Assembly: GCF_002165255.2 (NCBI RefSeq)
Contig: NZ_CP028561.1
Span: 1,984,001 to 2,048,000, forward strand
Length of the DNA stretch: 64,000 nucleotides
DNA from: Acinetobacter sp. WCHA45
GTDB taxonomy: Bacteria; Pseudomonadota; Gammaproteobacteria; Pseudomonadales; Moraxellaceae
Direction: 5' to 3'
In this document: in pieces, positions 28,971-39,428 of the stretch
Position numbering within the stretch: position 1 is the stretch's first letter
Layout of the letters: each line of letters begins with the position of its first letter
Notes under the pieces: generated by a model
The model's database searches: none
Seen by the model: the letters and a program-made list of their open reading frames with translations, nothing else
What the model was told of the DNA's origin: nothing
Position numbers and translations under genes: made by a program

Positions 28971-30434
28971 GTGATGCAAACTGTTTGGTCTATTTCCAGT
29001 CGTGGCATTGCAATCTCTGCACTCGCGCTCTCTTTGGCTGCCTGCCAAAGTATGCGCGGGCCAGAGCCTGTTGTGAGCACAAATACTCCTGAAAGCTACG
29101 CGTCTTATGGTAATGCTTCTGGAAAATCGATTGCTGAACAAGGTTATAAAGACTTTTTTGCTGACCAACGTTTATTACAGGTCATTGATTTGGCTCTTGC
29201 TAATAACCGCGATTTACGTACTGCTGCATTGAATATCCAAAAAGCTCAACAGCAATATCAAATCTCAGAAAACAATCAATTGCCAACAATCGGAGCAAGC
29301 GGTAGTGCTGTGCGCCAAGTCAGCCCTTCTCGTGATCCGAATAATCCTTATTCAACTTATCAAGTTGGTTTAGGTCTCACCTCTTATGAGCTTGATTTCT
29401 GGGGGCGCGTACGCAGCTTAAAAGATGCTGCATTAGACAGTTATCTAGCAACTCAAAGTTCACGTGATGCAACGCAAATCAGTTTAATCAGCCAAGTCAC
29501 TCAAGCTTGGTTGAATTATTCATTTGCTAGTGCACAACTCAAACTTGCAGAGCAAACACTCAAAGCACAGCAAGAGTCATTTAACTTGAACAAAAAGCGT
29601 TTCGATGTCGGAATTGATAGTGAAATTCCTGTGCGTCAAGCGCAAATTTCAGTTGAAACTGCACGTAATGACGTTGCTAACTACAAAACACAAATTGCTC
29701 AAGCGCAGAACTTGTTAAACTTGCTTGTTGGTCAGCCTGTTCCTCAGAACTTGCTGCCTCAACAACAAGTAACTCGCATTACCCAGCAAAATGCGTTAAG
29801 TGCAGGCTTACCAAGTGATTTGTTAAATAACCGTCCAGACGTGAAAGCTGCCGAATATCAACTGAGTGCTGCTGGTGCAAATATTGGTGCAGCAAAAGCA
29901 CAATTATTCCCAACCATTAGTTTGACTGGTTCGGCAGGTTATGCATCAACTGACTTGAGTGATTTATTCAAGTCTGGAAATGCGTTATGGTCTATTGGAC
30001 CAAGTATTAACATGCCAATCTTCGATTGGGGTACACGCAAAGCGAATGTGAAGATTTCTGAAACGGATCAAAAAATTGCACTTGCTAACTATGAAAAGTC
30101 AGTACAGTCGGCTTTCCGTGAAGTGAATGATGCACTTGCAACGCGTGCCAATATTGGTGATCGTTTAACAGCTCAACGTCGTTTAGTTGAAGCGACAAAT
30201 ACGACTTATAAACTTTCTAATGCTCGCTTCCGTGCAGGTATTGATAGTTATTTAACTGTATTAGATGCGCAACGTTCAGCATATTCGGCTGAGCAAGGTT
30301 TATTGTTGTTACAACAAGCGAACTTAAATAACCAAGTGGAACTCTATAAAACGCTTGGTGGTGGTTTAAAAGCCAATACAAGTGAAACTGTAAATCCACA
30401 ACCGTCTAGCGCACAAATTCACGCTGCTCAATAA
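28971..30434 (+). CDS. adeK: Outer-membrane efflux channel AdeK
   Basis: 487 residues, TolC-like outer-membrane lipoprotein (lipobox SLAACQS) forming the exit duct of AdeIJK. It has two repeats of the OEP domain; LLNNRPDVKAAEYQLSAAGANIGAAKAQLFPTISL is the conserved middle and ELYKTLGGG the end. Start: GTG 28971 with AGGAG eight bases upstream, followed at once by ATG 28974; the two differ by one residue. The adeJ stop is two bases before the GTG. A classic terminator follows. Confidence 0.94.
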   Translation: MMQTVWSISSRGIAISALALSLAACQSMRGPEPVVSTNTPESYASYGNASGKSIAEQGYKDFFADQRLLQVIDLALANNRDLRTAALNIQKAQQQYQISENNQLPTIGASGSAVRQVSPSRDPNNPYSTYQVGLGLTSYELDFWGRVRSLKDAALDSYLATQSSRDATQISLISQVTQAWLNYSFASAQLKLAEQTLKAQQESFNLNKKRFDVGIDSEIPVRQAQISVETARNDVANYKTQIAQAQNLLNLLVGQPVPQNLLPQQQVTRITQQNALSAGLPSDLLNNRPDVKAAEYQLSAAGANIGAAKAQLFPTISLTGSAGYASTDLSDLFKSGNALWSIGPSINMPIFDWGTRKANVKISETDQKIALANYEKSVQSAFREVNDALATRANIGDRLTAQRRLVEATNTTYKLSNARFRAGIDSYLTVLDAQRSAYSAEQGLLLLQQANLNNQVELYKTLGGGLKANTSETVNPQPSSAQIHAAQ

Positions 30435-30453
30435 TTTTGATTATTTTCGGTTT

Positions 30454-30479
30454 AAAAGCTCACTTCGGTGAGCTTTTTT
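30454..30479 (+). terminator. Rho-independent terminator of adeIJK
   Basis: AAAAGCTCAC-TTCG-GTGAGCTTTTTT, a stable UUCG tetraloop hairpin with a T run. Confidence 0.96.
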
Positions 30480-30543
30480 ATTGCAACACATGCAAATTTT
30501 TCTTATCTTCAAAGATAGAAGATCCATGATTTAGACAAATACT

Positions 30544-30894
30544 ATGTTATTAAGCAGTTTAGAATCTATGCCTGGGCACACTATTTTACGTCAGTTAGAT
30601 GTTGTTTATGGCAGCACCGTTCGTAGTAAACACGTTGGTCGTGACCTAATGGCTGGTTTGAAAAACATCGTGGGTGGTGAACTGACAGGTTATACAGAAT
30701 TACTTGAAGAATCTCGTCAAGAAGCAACTCAACGTATGATTGATAAAGCGCGAAGTTTGGGTGCGAATGCTGTTGTCGGAATCCGCTTCTCGACCTCAAA
30801 TATCGCTCAAGGTGCATCTGAACTCTTTGTCTATGGAACAGCTGTCGTCGTCCAGCCGATCACACCAAAACTTCCTGATCCATTTAGTGCTTAG
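30544..30894 (+). CDS. YbjQ family protein (UPF0145/DUF74)
   Basis: 116 residues, cytoplasmic. Family signature: LDVVYGSTVRSKHVGRDLMAGLKNIVGGELTGYTELLEESRQEATQRMIDKARSLGANAV and VGIRFSTS. YbjQ proteins form ring-like beta assemblies and are often labelled putative heavy-metal-binding, without proof. It ends two bases before a second, membrane-anchored paralog, so they form an operon. Confidence 0.88.
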   Translation: MLLSSLESMPGHTILRQLDVVYGSTVRSKHVGRDLMAGLKNIVGGELTGYTELLEESRQEATQRMIDKARSLGANAVVGIRFSTSNIAQGASELFVYGTAVVVQPITPKLPDPFSA

Positions 30895-30896
30895 GT

Positions 30897-31340
30897 ATGT
30901 CTATGAGTGGATTAATTTTTCAGGTTATTCTTTTCTTGATTCTGTTTTCAGTCGGATGGGGATTTGGTCGTCATATCGAACAAAAACATTTACGTGAACT
31001 AGATGAAAAAGAAAAAAAATTTGCCCATATTCGAATTGATACCAATCGATTTATTGAAACATCAGCAAAGGGGCAATTGGTGAGTAGCAATGTTGTCATC
31101 TCACATGATTACTTTAAATACGTACTTGCCAATATTCAAAACTTTTTCGGCGGTCGCCTGACCAGTTATGAAAGTGTGGTTGAACGTGCACGTCGTGAAG
31201 CCATGCTTCGCCTCAAGCAAGAAGCAGATCGAATAGGCGCAAACCATATTATGGGGGTTCGTCTCAGCACCACAGAATTAGGTATGCAAGGTGGTATGGT
31301 TGAAGTATTTGCTTATGGTACGGCTATTTTAAATGAGTAA
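30897..31340 (+). CDS. YbjQ family protein with N-terminal membrane anchor
   Basis: 147 residues: a transmembrane segment at about 5-22 (IFQVILFLILFSVGWGFG), a charged linker, then a YbjQ domain (NFFGGRLTSYESVVERARREAMLRLKQEADRIGANHIMGVRLST). It is a diverged paralog of the preceding gene. An in-frame ATG two codons in (30903) is a possible start. A soluble and a membrane-tethered copy in one operon suggests that they assemble together at the membrane, which is inference. Confidence 0.83.
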   Translation: MSMSGLIFQVILFLILFSVGWGFGRHIEQKHLRELDEKEKKFAHIRIDTNRFIETSAKGQLVSSNVVISHDYFKYVLANIQNFFGGRLTSYESVVERARREAMLRLKQEADRIGANHIMGVRLSTTELGMQGGMVEVFAYGTAILNE

Positions 31341-31359
31341 AAGGGAGCAAAAACTCCTT

Positions 31360-32166
31360 TTACTTCACTTTGGTTTTACGAATCATTTTATACAACAGGC
31401 TTGGCGACAAACGGGACACCAATACACCCAATTGTTCTTTTTTCCCACCGACAACCACATATTCCTCACCTGCCATCAAAGCTTCAACAACTCGCTGGGC
31501 GAATACATCGGCATCCAAACCATTTTCAATGGCTTCATCTTGATGCCCTTGTGGTTTGCCCTCACCATTTAAAGCATTAAATGAAACATTGGTTTTAACA
31601 AAACCAGGAAAAACCACTGAAACTGCTATTCCCTCTTTGGCGACTTCCGCACGTAAGCTATTGGCCCACATGTGAATTGCAGCCTTAGCCGCAGAATAAG
31701 TCGCGCGATATTGGGTTCCTAAAAGACCCGCCACACTCGAAATAAATACCACCCGACCTGATTTTTGTTTGCGCAAAGTGGGTAATACGGTTTTGGTAAA
31801 GAACACTTGGGAGAAATAATCCACTTCCATGATGGCACGTCCAGTGTGCATACTCGTTTCTTCAATCAACGCACGCTGACTCAAGCCTGCATTATTAATC
31901 AGCCAATCAATACGTCCTTTGGTTGCGAGAACTCGTTCATGTGCATGGCGGACTTGAGCTTCATCGGTAATATCAGCAGCGATTGAAAGATGCTGTTCAG
32001 GCTTAAGTAAACCCACTCGAACCGATTCCAACTCATCATAACAACGTGAAGTCAGTACAACTTGAGCACCTTGTAAAGCGCACTCTCGTGCCAAAGCTTT
32101 ACCTAGACCTGATGAAGCACCTGTAATCCATACGACTTTATTTTCAAGACTTTTAAGTTTCGCCAT
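31360..32166 (-). CDS. Short-chain dehydrogenase/reductase
   Basis: 268 residues, classical SDR. Cofactor loop VVWITGASSGLGKALA (TGxxxGxG), NNAG in the fourth strand (WLINNAGLSQRA), catalytic Ser in VFISSVAGLLG and YSAAKAA for the Tyr-x-x-x-Lys. NADP preference is suggested by SRCYDE after strand 2. The C-terminal VVGGKKEQLGVLVSRLSPSLLYKMIRKTKVK is of the DHRS7-like branch. Substrate unknown. Convergent with the YbjQ pair, downstream of the hypothetical gene 32185-32847 by 18 bases, so the two are probably co-transcribed. Confidence 0.87.
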   Translation of the reverse strand: MAKLKSLENKVVWITGASSGLGKALARECALQGAQVVLTSRCYDELESVRVGLLKPEQHLSIAADITDEAQVRHAHERVLATKGRIDWLINNAGLSQRALIEETSMHTGRAIMEVDYFSQVFFTKTVLPTLRKQKSGRVVFISSVAGLLGTQYRATYSAAKAAIHMWANSLRAEVAKEGIAVSVVFPGFVKTNVSFNALNGEGKPQGHQDEAIENGLDADVFAQRVVEALMAGEEYVVVGGKKEQLGVLVSRLSPSLLYKMIRKTKVK

Positions 32167-32184
32167 GTCATATATCTCCTTTAT

Positions 32185-32847
32185 TTATGCAGGGTGACGC
32201 ATAAATTTAAGAAAGTGATCTACATAAGTTGCCGCAGCTTGTTGATCAAGTTGAGTACCTAATTTTTCTAAACGCTTATACCCTAAATGTGTCGTCATAT
32301 TAATGACGCCATTTAAGGTTTTATCGACTACAAAATTAAATTTTAGGCTCTTTTTCGGCTCACGAATTAAATGAGTGACACCTACATCAATCACTTCTGT
32401 GAGCAACTTCAGTGAATTGGCAATTTCCCGACTTTCCCCTTCAGCTAATTTTTGACTCGAAGCTTTAACCTGTTGAGTCAACTGTTGCTCAATCGGATAA
32501 GTCATATATACCGACTCATCTTCAACTCGAATTGTTTTAGATAAATGTTCAATCAATGGAACTAGACGATCATTCCCAAAGAATGACACTGACCATGGCA
32601 TATATTTTCGGATTGCTTCTAAAATCTGCTGAATCACTTTTTCAGATTCACCTGTGAGTGAATGATGTTGATTGTCTTGCAATAGCACCATAAAAACTTG
32701 TTCTATCACTTCACATGCAATTTCAGATAAAACTGCCCCCAAAGCATTTGCTTGGCTTTCTTTACTACCCTGTAAGAGCTGCGTACGGATGTGAGCAAAT
32801 CGCGCGTATGTATCGGCATGAATATTTAAAAAAACGGCAGTGTTCAT
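32185..32847 (-). CDS. Hypothetical protein, helical
   Basis: 220 residues, soluble, mostly helical, no signal peptide or motif I recognise. Notable stretches: VLSEIACEVIEQVFMVLL, MPWSVSFFGNDRLVPLIEHL and FVVDKTLNGVINMTTHLGYKRLEKLG. Start: ATG 32847 with AGGG eight bases upstream; the GTG at 32856 is too close to that site. Operon partner of the SDR. I assign no function. Confidence 0.7.
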   Translation of the reverse strand: MNTAVFLNIHADTYARFAHIRTQLLQGSKESQANALGAVLSEIACEVIEQVFMVLLQDNQHHSLTGESEKVIQQILEAIRKYMPWSVSFFGNDRLVPLIEHLSKTIRVEDESVYMTYPIEQQLTQQVKASSQKLAEGESREIANSLKLLTEVIDVGVTHLIREPKKSLKFNFVVDKTLNGVINMTTHLGYKRLEKLGTQLDQQAAATYVDHFLKFMRHPA

Positions 32848-32875
32848 TCTAATCACCCTATTCTAGATTCCATAA

Positions 32876-32904
32876 AATAAGGGCTTATTCAATAAGCCCT
32901 TATT
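32876..32904 (-). terminator. Near-perfect palindrome, probable terminator of the small ORF
   Basis: AATAAGGGCTTATT-C-AATAAGCCCTTATT, a 14-bp perfect inverted repeat with a one-base centre. On the minus strand it ends in TTATTTTA and lies 60 bases after the stop of the 27-codon ORF, so it most likely terminates that transcript. It also separates that unit from the hypothetical gene at 32185-32847. Confidence 0.6.
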
Positions 32905-32964
32905 CATCCTTAGATTCTGTTTTTCTTTCATTTTTGGCTTTTCAAATGCTGAATTTACCACATT

Positions 32965-33048
32965 CTATTCACGATCAACATGCATAAATGCCAAAAATGG
33001 TTGACCGTGTGTTGCTTCATTAATTTTTAATAGAATTGAATAACTCAT
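32965..33048 (-). CDS. Candidate small protein, 27 residues
   Basis: ATG at 33048 with AGGA eight bases upstream opens a 27-codon frame starting MSYSILLKIN and ending with TAG at 32965-32967. Support: a good ribosome binding site at normal spacing, a terminator-like palindrome downstream, and an otherwise gene-free 400-base region (32848-33251) upstream of valS. No homology can be judged by eye. It could instead be a remnant or the leader peptide of an RNA. Confidence 0.45.
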   Translation of the reverse strand: MSYSILLKINEATHGQPFLAFMHVDRE

Positions 33049-33251
33049 CGTAACCGTCCTTTTTTAAGTTTTAATATTTTTATATCGTTGTTTTATGCTT
33101 AAACATTTTTAATTGTGTGATGTAACATACATAAATCTAACTTTTTCAAGAAAAAAACCAACTGTTTTCATCGACTTTTTTTGATGAAAATATTCATCAT
33201 TTTTTTGCTACAATAGATCTAATTTTTTATTCAATTTTAATCTTCTGTACT

Positions 33252-36149
33252 ATGACTGACGCTCAATCTGCTCAAAATATCGCAACAACTTACGATCCAA
33301 CCGAGATCGAAAAGAAGTGGTATCAAATCTGGGAACAAAACGGTTATTTCAAACCATCAGGTCAAGGTGAATCATTCTGTATCATGATTCCACCACCAAA
33401 CGTTACGGGTAGCTTGCACATGGGTCATGGCTTTAACAATGCCATCATGGATGCACTGACTCGTTATAACCGTATGATGGGTAAAAATACCTTATGGCAA
33501 CCGGGTACTGACCATGCGGGAATTGCAACACAAATGGTGGTAGAACGTCAACTTGGTCTACAAGGGATTAACCGCCATGACTTAGGTCGTGAAAAGTTCA
33601 TCGACAAAGTTTGGGAATGGAAAGAACAATCAGGCGGAACAATTACACGTCAAATCCGTCGTTTAGGCTCATCAGTCGATTGGTCACGAGAACGCTTCAC
33701 GATGGATGAAGGTTTATCCAATGCTGTAAAAGAAGTGTTTGTTAAACTTCACGAAGATGGTTTGATCTATCGTGGTAAGCGTTTGGTGAATTGGGATCCA
33801 AAACTACAAACTGCCCTTTCTGATCTTGAAGTTGAAAGCAAAGAAGAAAAAGGCTCATTGTGGCACTTTAAATATTTCTTTGAAGACAAATCGCTTAAAA
33901 CCAAAGATGGTAATGACTATCTTGTGGTTGCAACGACGCGTCCTGAAACATTATTGGGCGATACAGCCGTTGCAGTACATCCTGAAGATGAACGCTATGC
34001 ACACCTTATCGGTAAAAACATTGTTCTACCGATCACAGGTCGTTTAGTCCCAGTTGTTGCAGATGAATACGTTGAAAAAGACTTCGGTACAGGCTGTGTA
34101 AAAATCACGCCTGCGCATGACTTTAATGACTATGAGGTAGGTAAACGTTGTGGTCTAGCGATTATCAATATCTTCAACAAAAATGCAGAAGTTTTGGCTG
34201 AGTTTGAATACATCGCTAGAGCGGGTGAGCAAATTTCACAACTACTTCCTGCGCCTGCTGACTATATCGGTTTAGAGCGTTTTGCAGCACGTAAGAAATT
34301 GGTTGAACAAGCTGAGGCTGAAGGCTGGTTAGATCAAATTCAACCTTATGACTTGAAAGCACCACGCGGTGACCGTTCAGGTGTGATCGTTGAACCATTA
34401 TTGACAGACCAATGGTATGTGAAAATTGCACCACTTGCTGAGCCTGCAATTGAAGCAGTTCAAGATGGTCGTATCAAATTTGTTCCTGAGCAATACACCA
34501 ACATGTATATGTCTTGGATGCGTGATATTCAAGATTGGTGTATCTCTCGCCAACTCTGGTGGGGTCACCGTATCCCTGCTTGGTACGATGCAGAAGGCAA
34601 CATTTACGTGGGTCGCAACGAAGAAGAAGTTCGTAGCAAGAACAACATCGCTGCTGATGTAGAATTGAAACAAGACGAAGACGTTTTGGACACATGGTTC
34701 TCATCTGCGCTGTGGACATTCTCAACTTTAGGTTGGACTGGCGACGCACAAAAAGATGCAGCAAATGATTTCCTTAAAACCTTCCATCCAACAGATGTGT
34801 TGGTGACTGGTTTTGACATTATCTTCTTCTGGGTTGCACGTATGATCATGATGACCATGCACTTCATGAAGAATGAAGATGGTTCATCACAAGTTCCATT
34901 CAAGACGGTTTACGTTCACGGCTTAGTACGTGATGGTGAAGGTCAGAAAATGTCGAAGTCTAAGGGTAACGTCCTTGATCCATTAGATTTGATCGACGGT
35001 ATTGATTTAGAAAGCCTCGTTGCGAAACGTACCACTGGCTTAATGAATCCAAAAGATGCTGCGAAGATTGAGAAATCAACGCGCAAAGAATTCCCAGAAG
35101 GCATCAATGCTTATGGTACGGATGCAGTACGTTTTACCTTCTGTGCGCTTGCAAACACAGGTCGTGACATCAAGTTCGACTTAAAGCGTGTCGAGGGCTA
35201 CCGTAACTTCTGTAACAAGATTTGGAACGCAACTCGTTTCGTTCTGATGAATGTTGAAGGTCAAACCGTTGGTCAAACTGCTCGCCCTGATCTTTGGGAG
35301 TTACCTGAACAGTGGATTATCAGCCGTCTGCAAAAAGCGGAAGCTGCGGTTCAACAAGCTTTCGCAACCTATCGTTTAGATTTAGCTGCACAAGCGATCT
35401 ACGACTTCATTTGGAATGAATACTGCGACTGGTATGTCGAATTGACCAAGCCAGTATTGAACGATGCGGAAGTGTCTGAAGAGCGTAAAGCCGAAGTTCG
35501 TCGTGTATTATTAGCTGTGATGGAAGCATCTTTACGTTTAGCCCACCCAATTATGCCGTACTTGACTGAAGAAATTTGGCAAACGCTTGCGCCAATGCTC
35601 GGCATTCAAGGCGAAACCATTATGACTGCGGCATACCCTGTGCCTGCTCAAGAGAAAATCAATGAGCAAGCTGAAGCGGACATGCAGTGGTTACAAGGTT
35701 TGATTGGTGCGGTGCGTAACATCCGTGGTGAAATGGGATTAGGTAATGCACGTTTATTACCAGTTCTACTTCAAAATACCACTGAAGCTGAAAAAGCACA
35801 GATCACGCGTATTGAAGCGTTGTTTAAAGCTTTAGCGAAAGTGGAAAGCATCACTTTCCTTGCAGATGCTGAGCAACCACCGTTGTCCTCCTCTTCTGTC
35901 GTGGGTCACGTGTCTGTATTCGTTCCAATGAAGGGTTTAATTGACCCGAAAGCGGAATTAGGTCGCCTACAAAAAGACTTAGACAAAGTGCAAAAGCAGC
36001 ATGACCTGATTGCGACTAAGCTTGGTAATGAAGGTTTTGTGGCGAAAGCACCTGCGGCTGTCGTTGAGGGTGAAAAAGCGAAATTAGCTGAGTTTGCTGA
36101 TCAGTTAGCGAAGATTAAAGCGAATATGGATCAGATTGCAGCGCTTTGA
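33252..36149 (+). CDS. valS: Valyl-tRNA synthetase
   Basis: 965-residue class Ia synthetase charging tRNA-Val. HIGH motif as [16 protein letters not shown] (about 48-63), editing domain with [24 protein letters not shown] motif as [13 protein letters not shown] (about 565-577), the anticodon-binding helical domain (about 690-830) and the C-terminal ValS-specific coiled coil ([29 protein letters not shown]). Single-gene unit followed by a terminator. Intact. Confidence 0.97.
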   Translation: MTDAQSAQNIATTYDPTEIEKKWYQIWEQNGYFKPSGQGESFCIMIPPPNVTGSLHMGHGFNNAIMDALTRYNRMMGKNTLWQPGTDHAGIATQMVVERQLGLQGINRHDLGREKFIDKVWEWKEQSGGTITRQIRRLGSSVDWSRERFTMDEGLSNAVKEVFVKLHEDGLIYRGKRLVNWDPKLQTALSDLEVESKEEKGSLWHFKYFFEDKSLKTKDGNDYLVVATTRPETLLGDTAVAVHPEDERYAHLIGKNIVLPITGRLVPVVADEYVEKDFGTGCVKITPAHDFNDYEVGKRCGLAIINIFNKNAEVLAEFEYIARAGEQISQLLPAPADYIGLERFAARKKLVEQAEAEGWLDQIQPYDLKAPRGDRSGVIVEPLLTDQWYVKIAPLAEPAIEAVQDGRIKFVPEQYTNMYMSWMRDIQDWCISRQLWWGHRIPAWYDAEGNIYVGRNEEEVRSKNNIAADVELKQDEDVLDTWFSSALWTFSTLGWTGDAQKDAANDFLKTFHPTDVLVTGFDIIFFWVARMIMMTMHFMKNEDGSSQVPFKTVYVHGLVRDGEGQKMSKSKGNVLDPLDLIDGIDLESLVAKRTTGLMNPKDAAKIEKSTRKEFPEGINAYGTDAVRFTFCALANTGRDIKFDLKRVEGYRNFCNKIWNATRFVLMNVEGQTVGQTARPDLWELPEQWIISRLQKAEAAVQQAFATYRLDLAAQAIYDFIWNEYCDWYVELTKPVLNDAEVSEERKAEVRRVLLAVMEASLRLAHPIMPYLTEEIWQTLAPMLGIQGETIMTAAYPVPAQEKINEQAEADMQWLQGLIGAVRNIRGEMGLGNARLLPVLLQNTTEAEKAQITRIEALFKALAKVESITFLADAEQPPLSSSSVVGHVSVFVPMKGLIDPKAELGRLQKDLDKVQKQHDLIATKLGNEGFVAKAPAAVVEGEKAKLAEFADQLAKIKANMDQIAAL

Positions 36150-36165
36150 TGCTGTGATTTGATAT

Positions 36166-36196
36166 AAAAAAATCCCCTCAACTGAGGGGATTTTTT
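36166..36196 (+). terminator. Rho-independent terminator of valS
   Basis: AAAAAATCCCCTCA / TGAGGGGATTTTTT stem with a minimal AC loop. Conserved housekeeping sequence ends here and the accessory KAP gene begins. Confidence 0.93.
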
Positions 36197-38156
36197 ATTA
36201 AAAATCATAATGATATTTTATAGTATAATTAGACTAAAATTTTAACTAACGCTTAGACATGACTACTACAGATAAATATGGATTTTCTGCTGACAGACCA
36301 ATTAAAAATCTCGAAGATGATTTATTAGATAGAGCCGATTTTTCTAAAAATTTAAGCGATGCTATTTCACAATGGAAAGGTGATGATAGCCTAGTTATCG
36401 CTCTACATGGAGATTGGGGTGCTGGTAAATCATCCATAAAAAATATGGCTTTATCACATTCTAAAAAACAAAAAAACTCACCAACAATTATAGAATTTTC
36501 ACCTTGGGAATGGTCAGCTCAAGATAAGATTGTTCAAGCTTTTTTTGATAAATATCAAAATCTGTAGGAAGAAGAAATTCATCTCAAGAAGATCAAAATT
36601 TAGCAAATATATTCTCTAGATATGGCAATCACTTATCCACCGCACATACTTTTCTCAAAGGTGCTAATCTTGCTTTACCACTAATTGTAACCGCTATATT
36701 GAGTACAGGCGTAATTAGTAGTTACTTTACTGAAAATACACAATTACCCATACTCATTGCCACCATCACTTCTTTTATCGCCTTAATTTTACCTGCTACA
36801 GAAAAAGGAAGTGAATTTTTAGGTAAACTTTCGGAAAATTATGAAAAGCAAGCAAAGTTAAATGAAAAAAACTTAACGGAAATTCGTGATGAGCTTATAG
36901 AAGCCTTAGGTAAAAGGCAGACTCCTCTTTTGATTGTTATGGATGATCTAGATCGTCTTACAACTACAGAGTTAAGGATGATTTTCCAATTAATTAAAGC
37001 AAATACCGATTTCCCGAATGTAATATTTCTGCTCTTATTTCAAAAAGATATTGTAGAAAAAAAGCTTACTGATAGTACCCAGTCTGGGGAAAACTATCTG
37101 GAAAAAATCATCCAAATTCCTTTTACAATTCCCCAAATCCAATTGAAACAAGTCCATAAAGTCTTATTTAAACTACTAAATAATGTGATAAACAGTCACA
37201 CTGACGCAGACAAAAAATTTGATCAAAAAAGATGGGCTGAGATATATCATAATGGTTTTAAAAATTATTTTAGTAATTTAAGAAATGTATATAGATTCAA
37301 CTCGGCTCTTTCTTTTAATTTTAATCTCTTTAAAAATAATGATATTTTTGAAGCAGATCCAATAGACTTGATTGCTATTGAATGCTTAAGAGTATTTGAG
37401 CCAACTGTCTATGCGAAACTTTCGCAATCTAAGAAAGCTTTCACAACTTTAAATTCTAACTATGGTGACAATCAATCAGAAAAAATAAAATATTCAAGAG
37501 TCATTGAAGATGTAATCAATAGTGCATCTGAAAAAAATAGAGAATCTGTTAAAGAAATTTTAACGTTACTCTTCCCTACTGTTCAATGGATCATAAGTAA
37601 CTACTATCATAATCACAATTCATATCAAGAATGGTTCACACAACTGAGAATTTGTCATAAAGATCACTTTGATAAATATTTTAAACTTAGTTTTGATAGT
37701 GAAGACTTTTCAACTTCTGACTTTATAAATTTCCTCCAACTAACTAATGATAGAGAACAACTAAAAGAGAAATTACTAGCCCTAGATGCAAGAAATGTAT
37801 TAGAAGATTTTTTATCTAAATTTGAAGCTTATAGTAAACAAGTCCCTCAAGAAAACTTTAATTCATATCTCTATGCAATGTTAGATGCTGGTGATGAAGT
37901 CAACAGCGAATCTAATAAATTTTTAGGTTTTTCGGCACAAACGTATTTGTTCAGATTATCCTCTTGGTGTTTAGAAGACATTCAAGATATAAAGTCACGA
38001 ACTAAAATTTTGAGTGATTACATTAATCAAAATTCAAACTTTTCAATTATTGATGATATTCTGATTGCAGAACATCAGAATAGAGAAAAAAATCGTGAAA
38101 CTTTATTAGATGATTCTGATTTTGAACAACTCAAAAATAATTTTATTAACAAATTA

Positions 38157-38971
38157 GGGCTTGTTGAGAATTAACAAAGGCAACTGATTAATTTATAATA
38201 GTACTATGGATAGATACATACTTACTGATGCCCAATGGGCAAAAATGGAACCTTTTTGCCTAGGTAAAGTGACCGATCGAGGTCGTAGTGGAAAAGATAA
38301 TCGATTATTCTTAGAAGCAGTCCTCTGGATTGCCCGTACAGGCAGTCCATGGCGTGATCTACCTCCTCATTTTGGTAAATGGAATACCGTCTTTAAAAGA
38401 TACCGTGACTGGGTGAAAGCTGGTGTATTTGAAACTATTTTTGCATCTGTAAATGAAGATGTTGATTTGGAATACGCCATGATTGATGGAACGATTGTTA
38501 AAGTTCATCGACATGGGCAAGGTGCAAAAGGGGGACTTTCAAACAGTCTATAGGTAAATCTCGAGGTGGAATGACCTGTAAAATTCTTGCCTTAGTGGAT
38601 AGTCTAGGCAACCTCATTAAGTTTCGATTAATGCCTGGTCAATATCACGATTTAGTAGAAACCAAACCTTTAATTGAAGATGTTGATTTTCAAGCATTAC
38701 TAGCGGATAAAGCATTTGATGCAGATTGGCTGATTCAAGAACTAAATGAACGTAAAGTGAAAGTGGTGATCCCACCCAAATCTAATCGAAAAGTAATGAG
38801 AGCATTTGATACGATTATGTATAAATGGCGTCATCTCATTGAAAACTATTTCTGTAAGTTAAAAGAATTTAAACGTATAGCGATGCGTAGTTGTAAAACA
38901 GATACGAGTTTTGAAGCCATGATTCAATTGTGCGCTAGTTTAATTAACTCTCGGTAATTCTCAACAAACCC
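38157..38971 (+). mobile_element. IS5-family insertion sequence (815 bp)
   Basis: Bounded by 17-bp terminal inverted repeats GGGYTTGTTGAGAATTA (left with C, right with T at position 4; 38157-38173 and 38955-38971). A TA dinucleotide is duplicated at both ends (38155-38156, 38972-38973). The element carries one two-frame DDE transposase and nothing else. Removing the element and one TA joins the KAP reading frame exactly, which fixes the boundaries. Near-identical ends and an intact transposase point to a recent insertion. Confidence 0.9.
38206..38957 (+). CDS. IS5-family transposase, made by -1 frameshift
   Basis: Two overlapping frames. 38206-38553 begins MDRYILTDAQWAKMEPF and contains GSPWRDLPPHFGKWNTVFKR and the first catalytic Asp in YAMIDGTIVKVHRHG. 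The second frame (upstream of 38571 to 38957) supplies GKSRGGMTCKILALVDSLGN, the second Asp in LADKAFDADWL, and the Glu in HLIENYFCKLKEFKRIAMR. They join by a -1 shift at the A4G5 run, 38523-38531, giving AKGG-TFKQSIGKSRGG, as expected of this two-frame group. All three DDE residues are present, so the enzyme is probably active. Confidence 0.9.
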
Positions 38972-39428
38972 TAAATCAATCAGCTAATTTAAATCCTGAA
39001 AAAATTATTAAGAATAAATCATTCCTTTCATTAATGTATCGTTGGAAAAAATGGGGGAATTCTTCTGATGTACTAATTTGGTTTGAAGCACAAACTCAAG
39101 ATATAAATGGAGTCTTAAAAATACTACGCACCATGATTCAAGTTACTCGATCATCAAATGATTTTTATACAATATCAAATGTTTCAAAACAGATTAAAGC
39201 TGATACTGTAGAAAGCTTTTTAGATATTCCACGCATTTTAAATATTATCAATACATCTAGTTTATCTTCACTCTCAGATGAAGAAAAAGAATTAATAGAT
39301 ATGTTAAAGAAAGGTATAGAAAATAGAACTAATGGCAAAGATGACGATTTAAATGACTAAGCCTCACCCCAACACAAACCAAAGGGAGAGGAAACTTCTT
39401 CTCCTTTCAGGAAAGGGTTAGGAAGAGG

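Larger units (their letters stand above)
36259..39360 (+). pseudogene. KAP-family P-loop NTPase, inactivated by frameshift and IS insertion
   Basis: Three pieces of one gene: 36259-36567, frame continuing from about 36560 to 38156, and 38974-39360. Walker A is GDWGAGKSSI (about residue 55), two membrane segments follow (about 135-150 and 160-175), and Walker B with the KAP signature is VMDDLDRLTTTELRMIFQLIKA, then FPNVIFLLLFQKD. The first piece ends at a TAG (36565) caused by loss of one A from an A run at about 36556; the IS lies at 38157-38971. Restoring one A and removing 817 bases gives 2286 bases, 761 codons without a stop. KAP NTPases occur in antiviral and other membrane-linked systems. 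The gene is AT-rich and alone between valS and a J-domain gene. Confidence 0.85.

Noticed and set aside
36259..36700. Programmed frameshift in the KAP gene
   Set aside because: No slippery motif with a downstream structure is seen; the loss of one A from an A run is a simpler cause, and the gene is also split by an IS.
39361..39428. Possible short repeat or hairpin after the KAP gene
   Set aside because: The A/G-rich and C/T-rich stretches pair imperfectly (about 8 of 9) and lack a T run, so I did not list a terminator.
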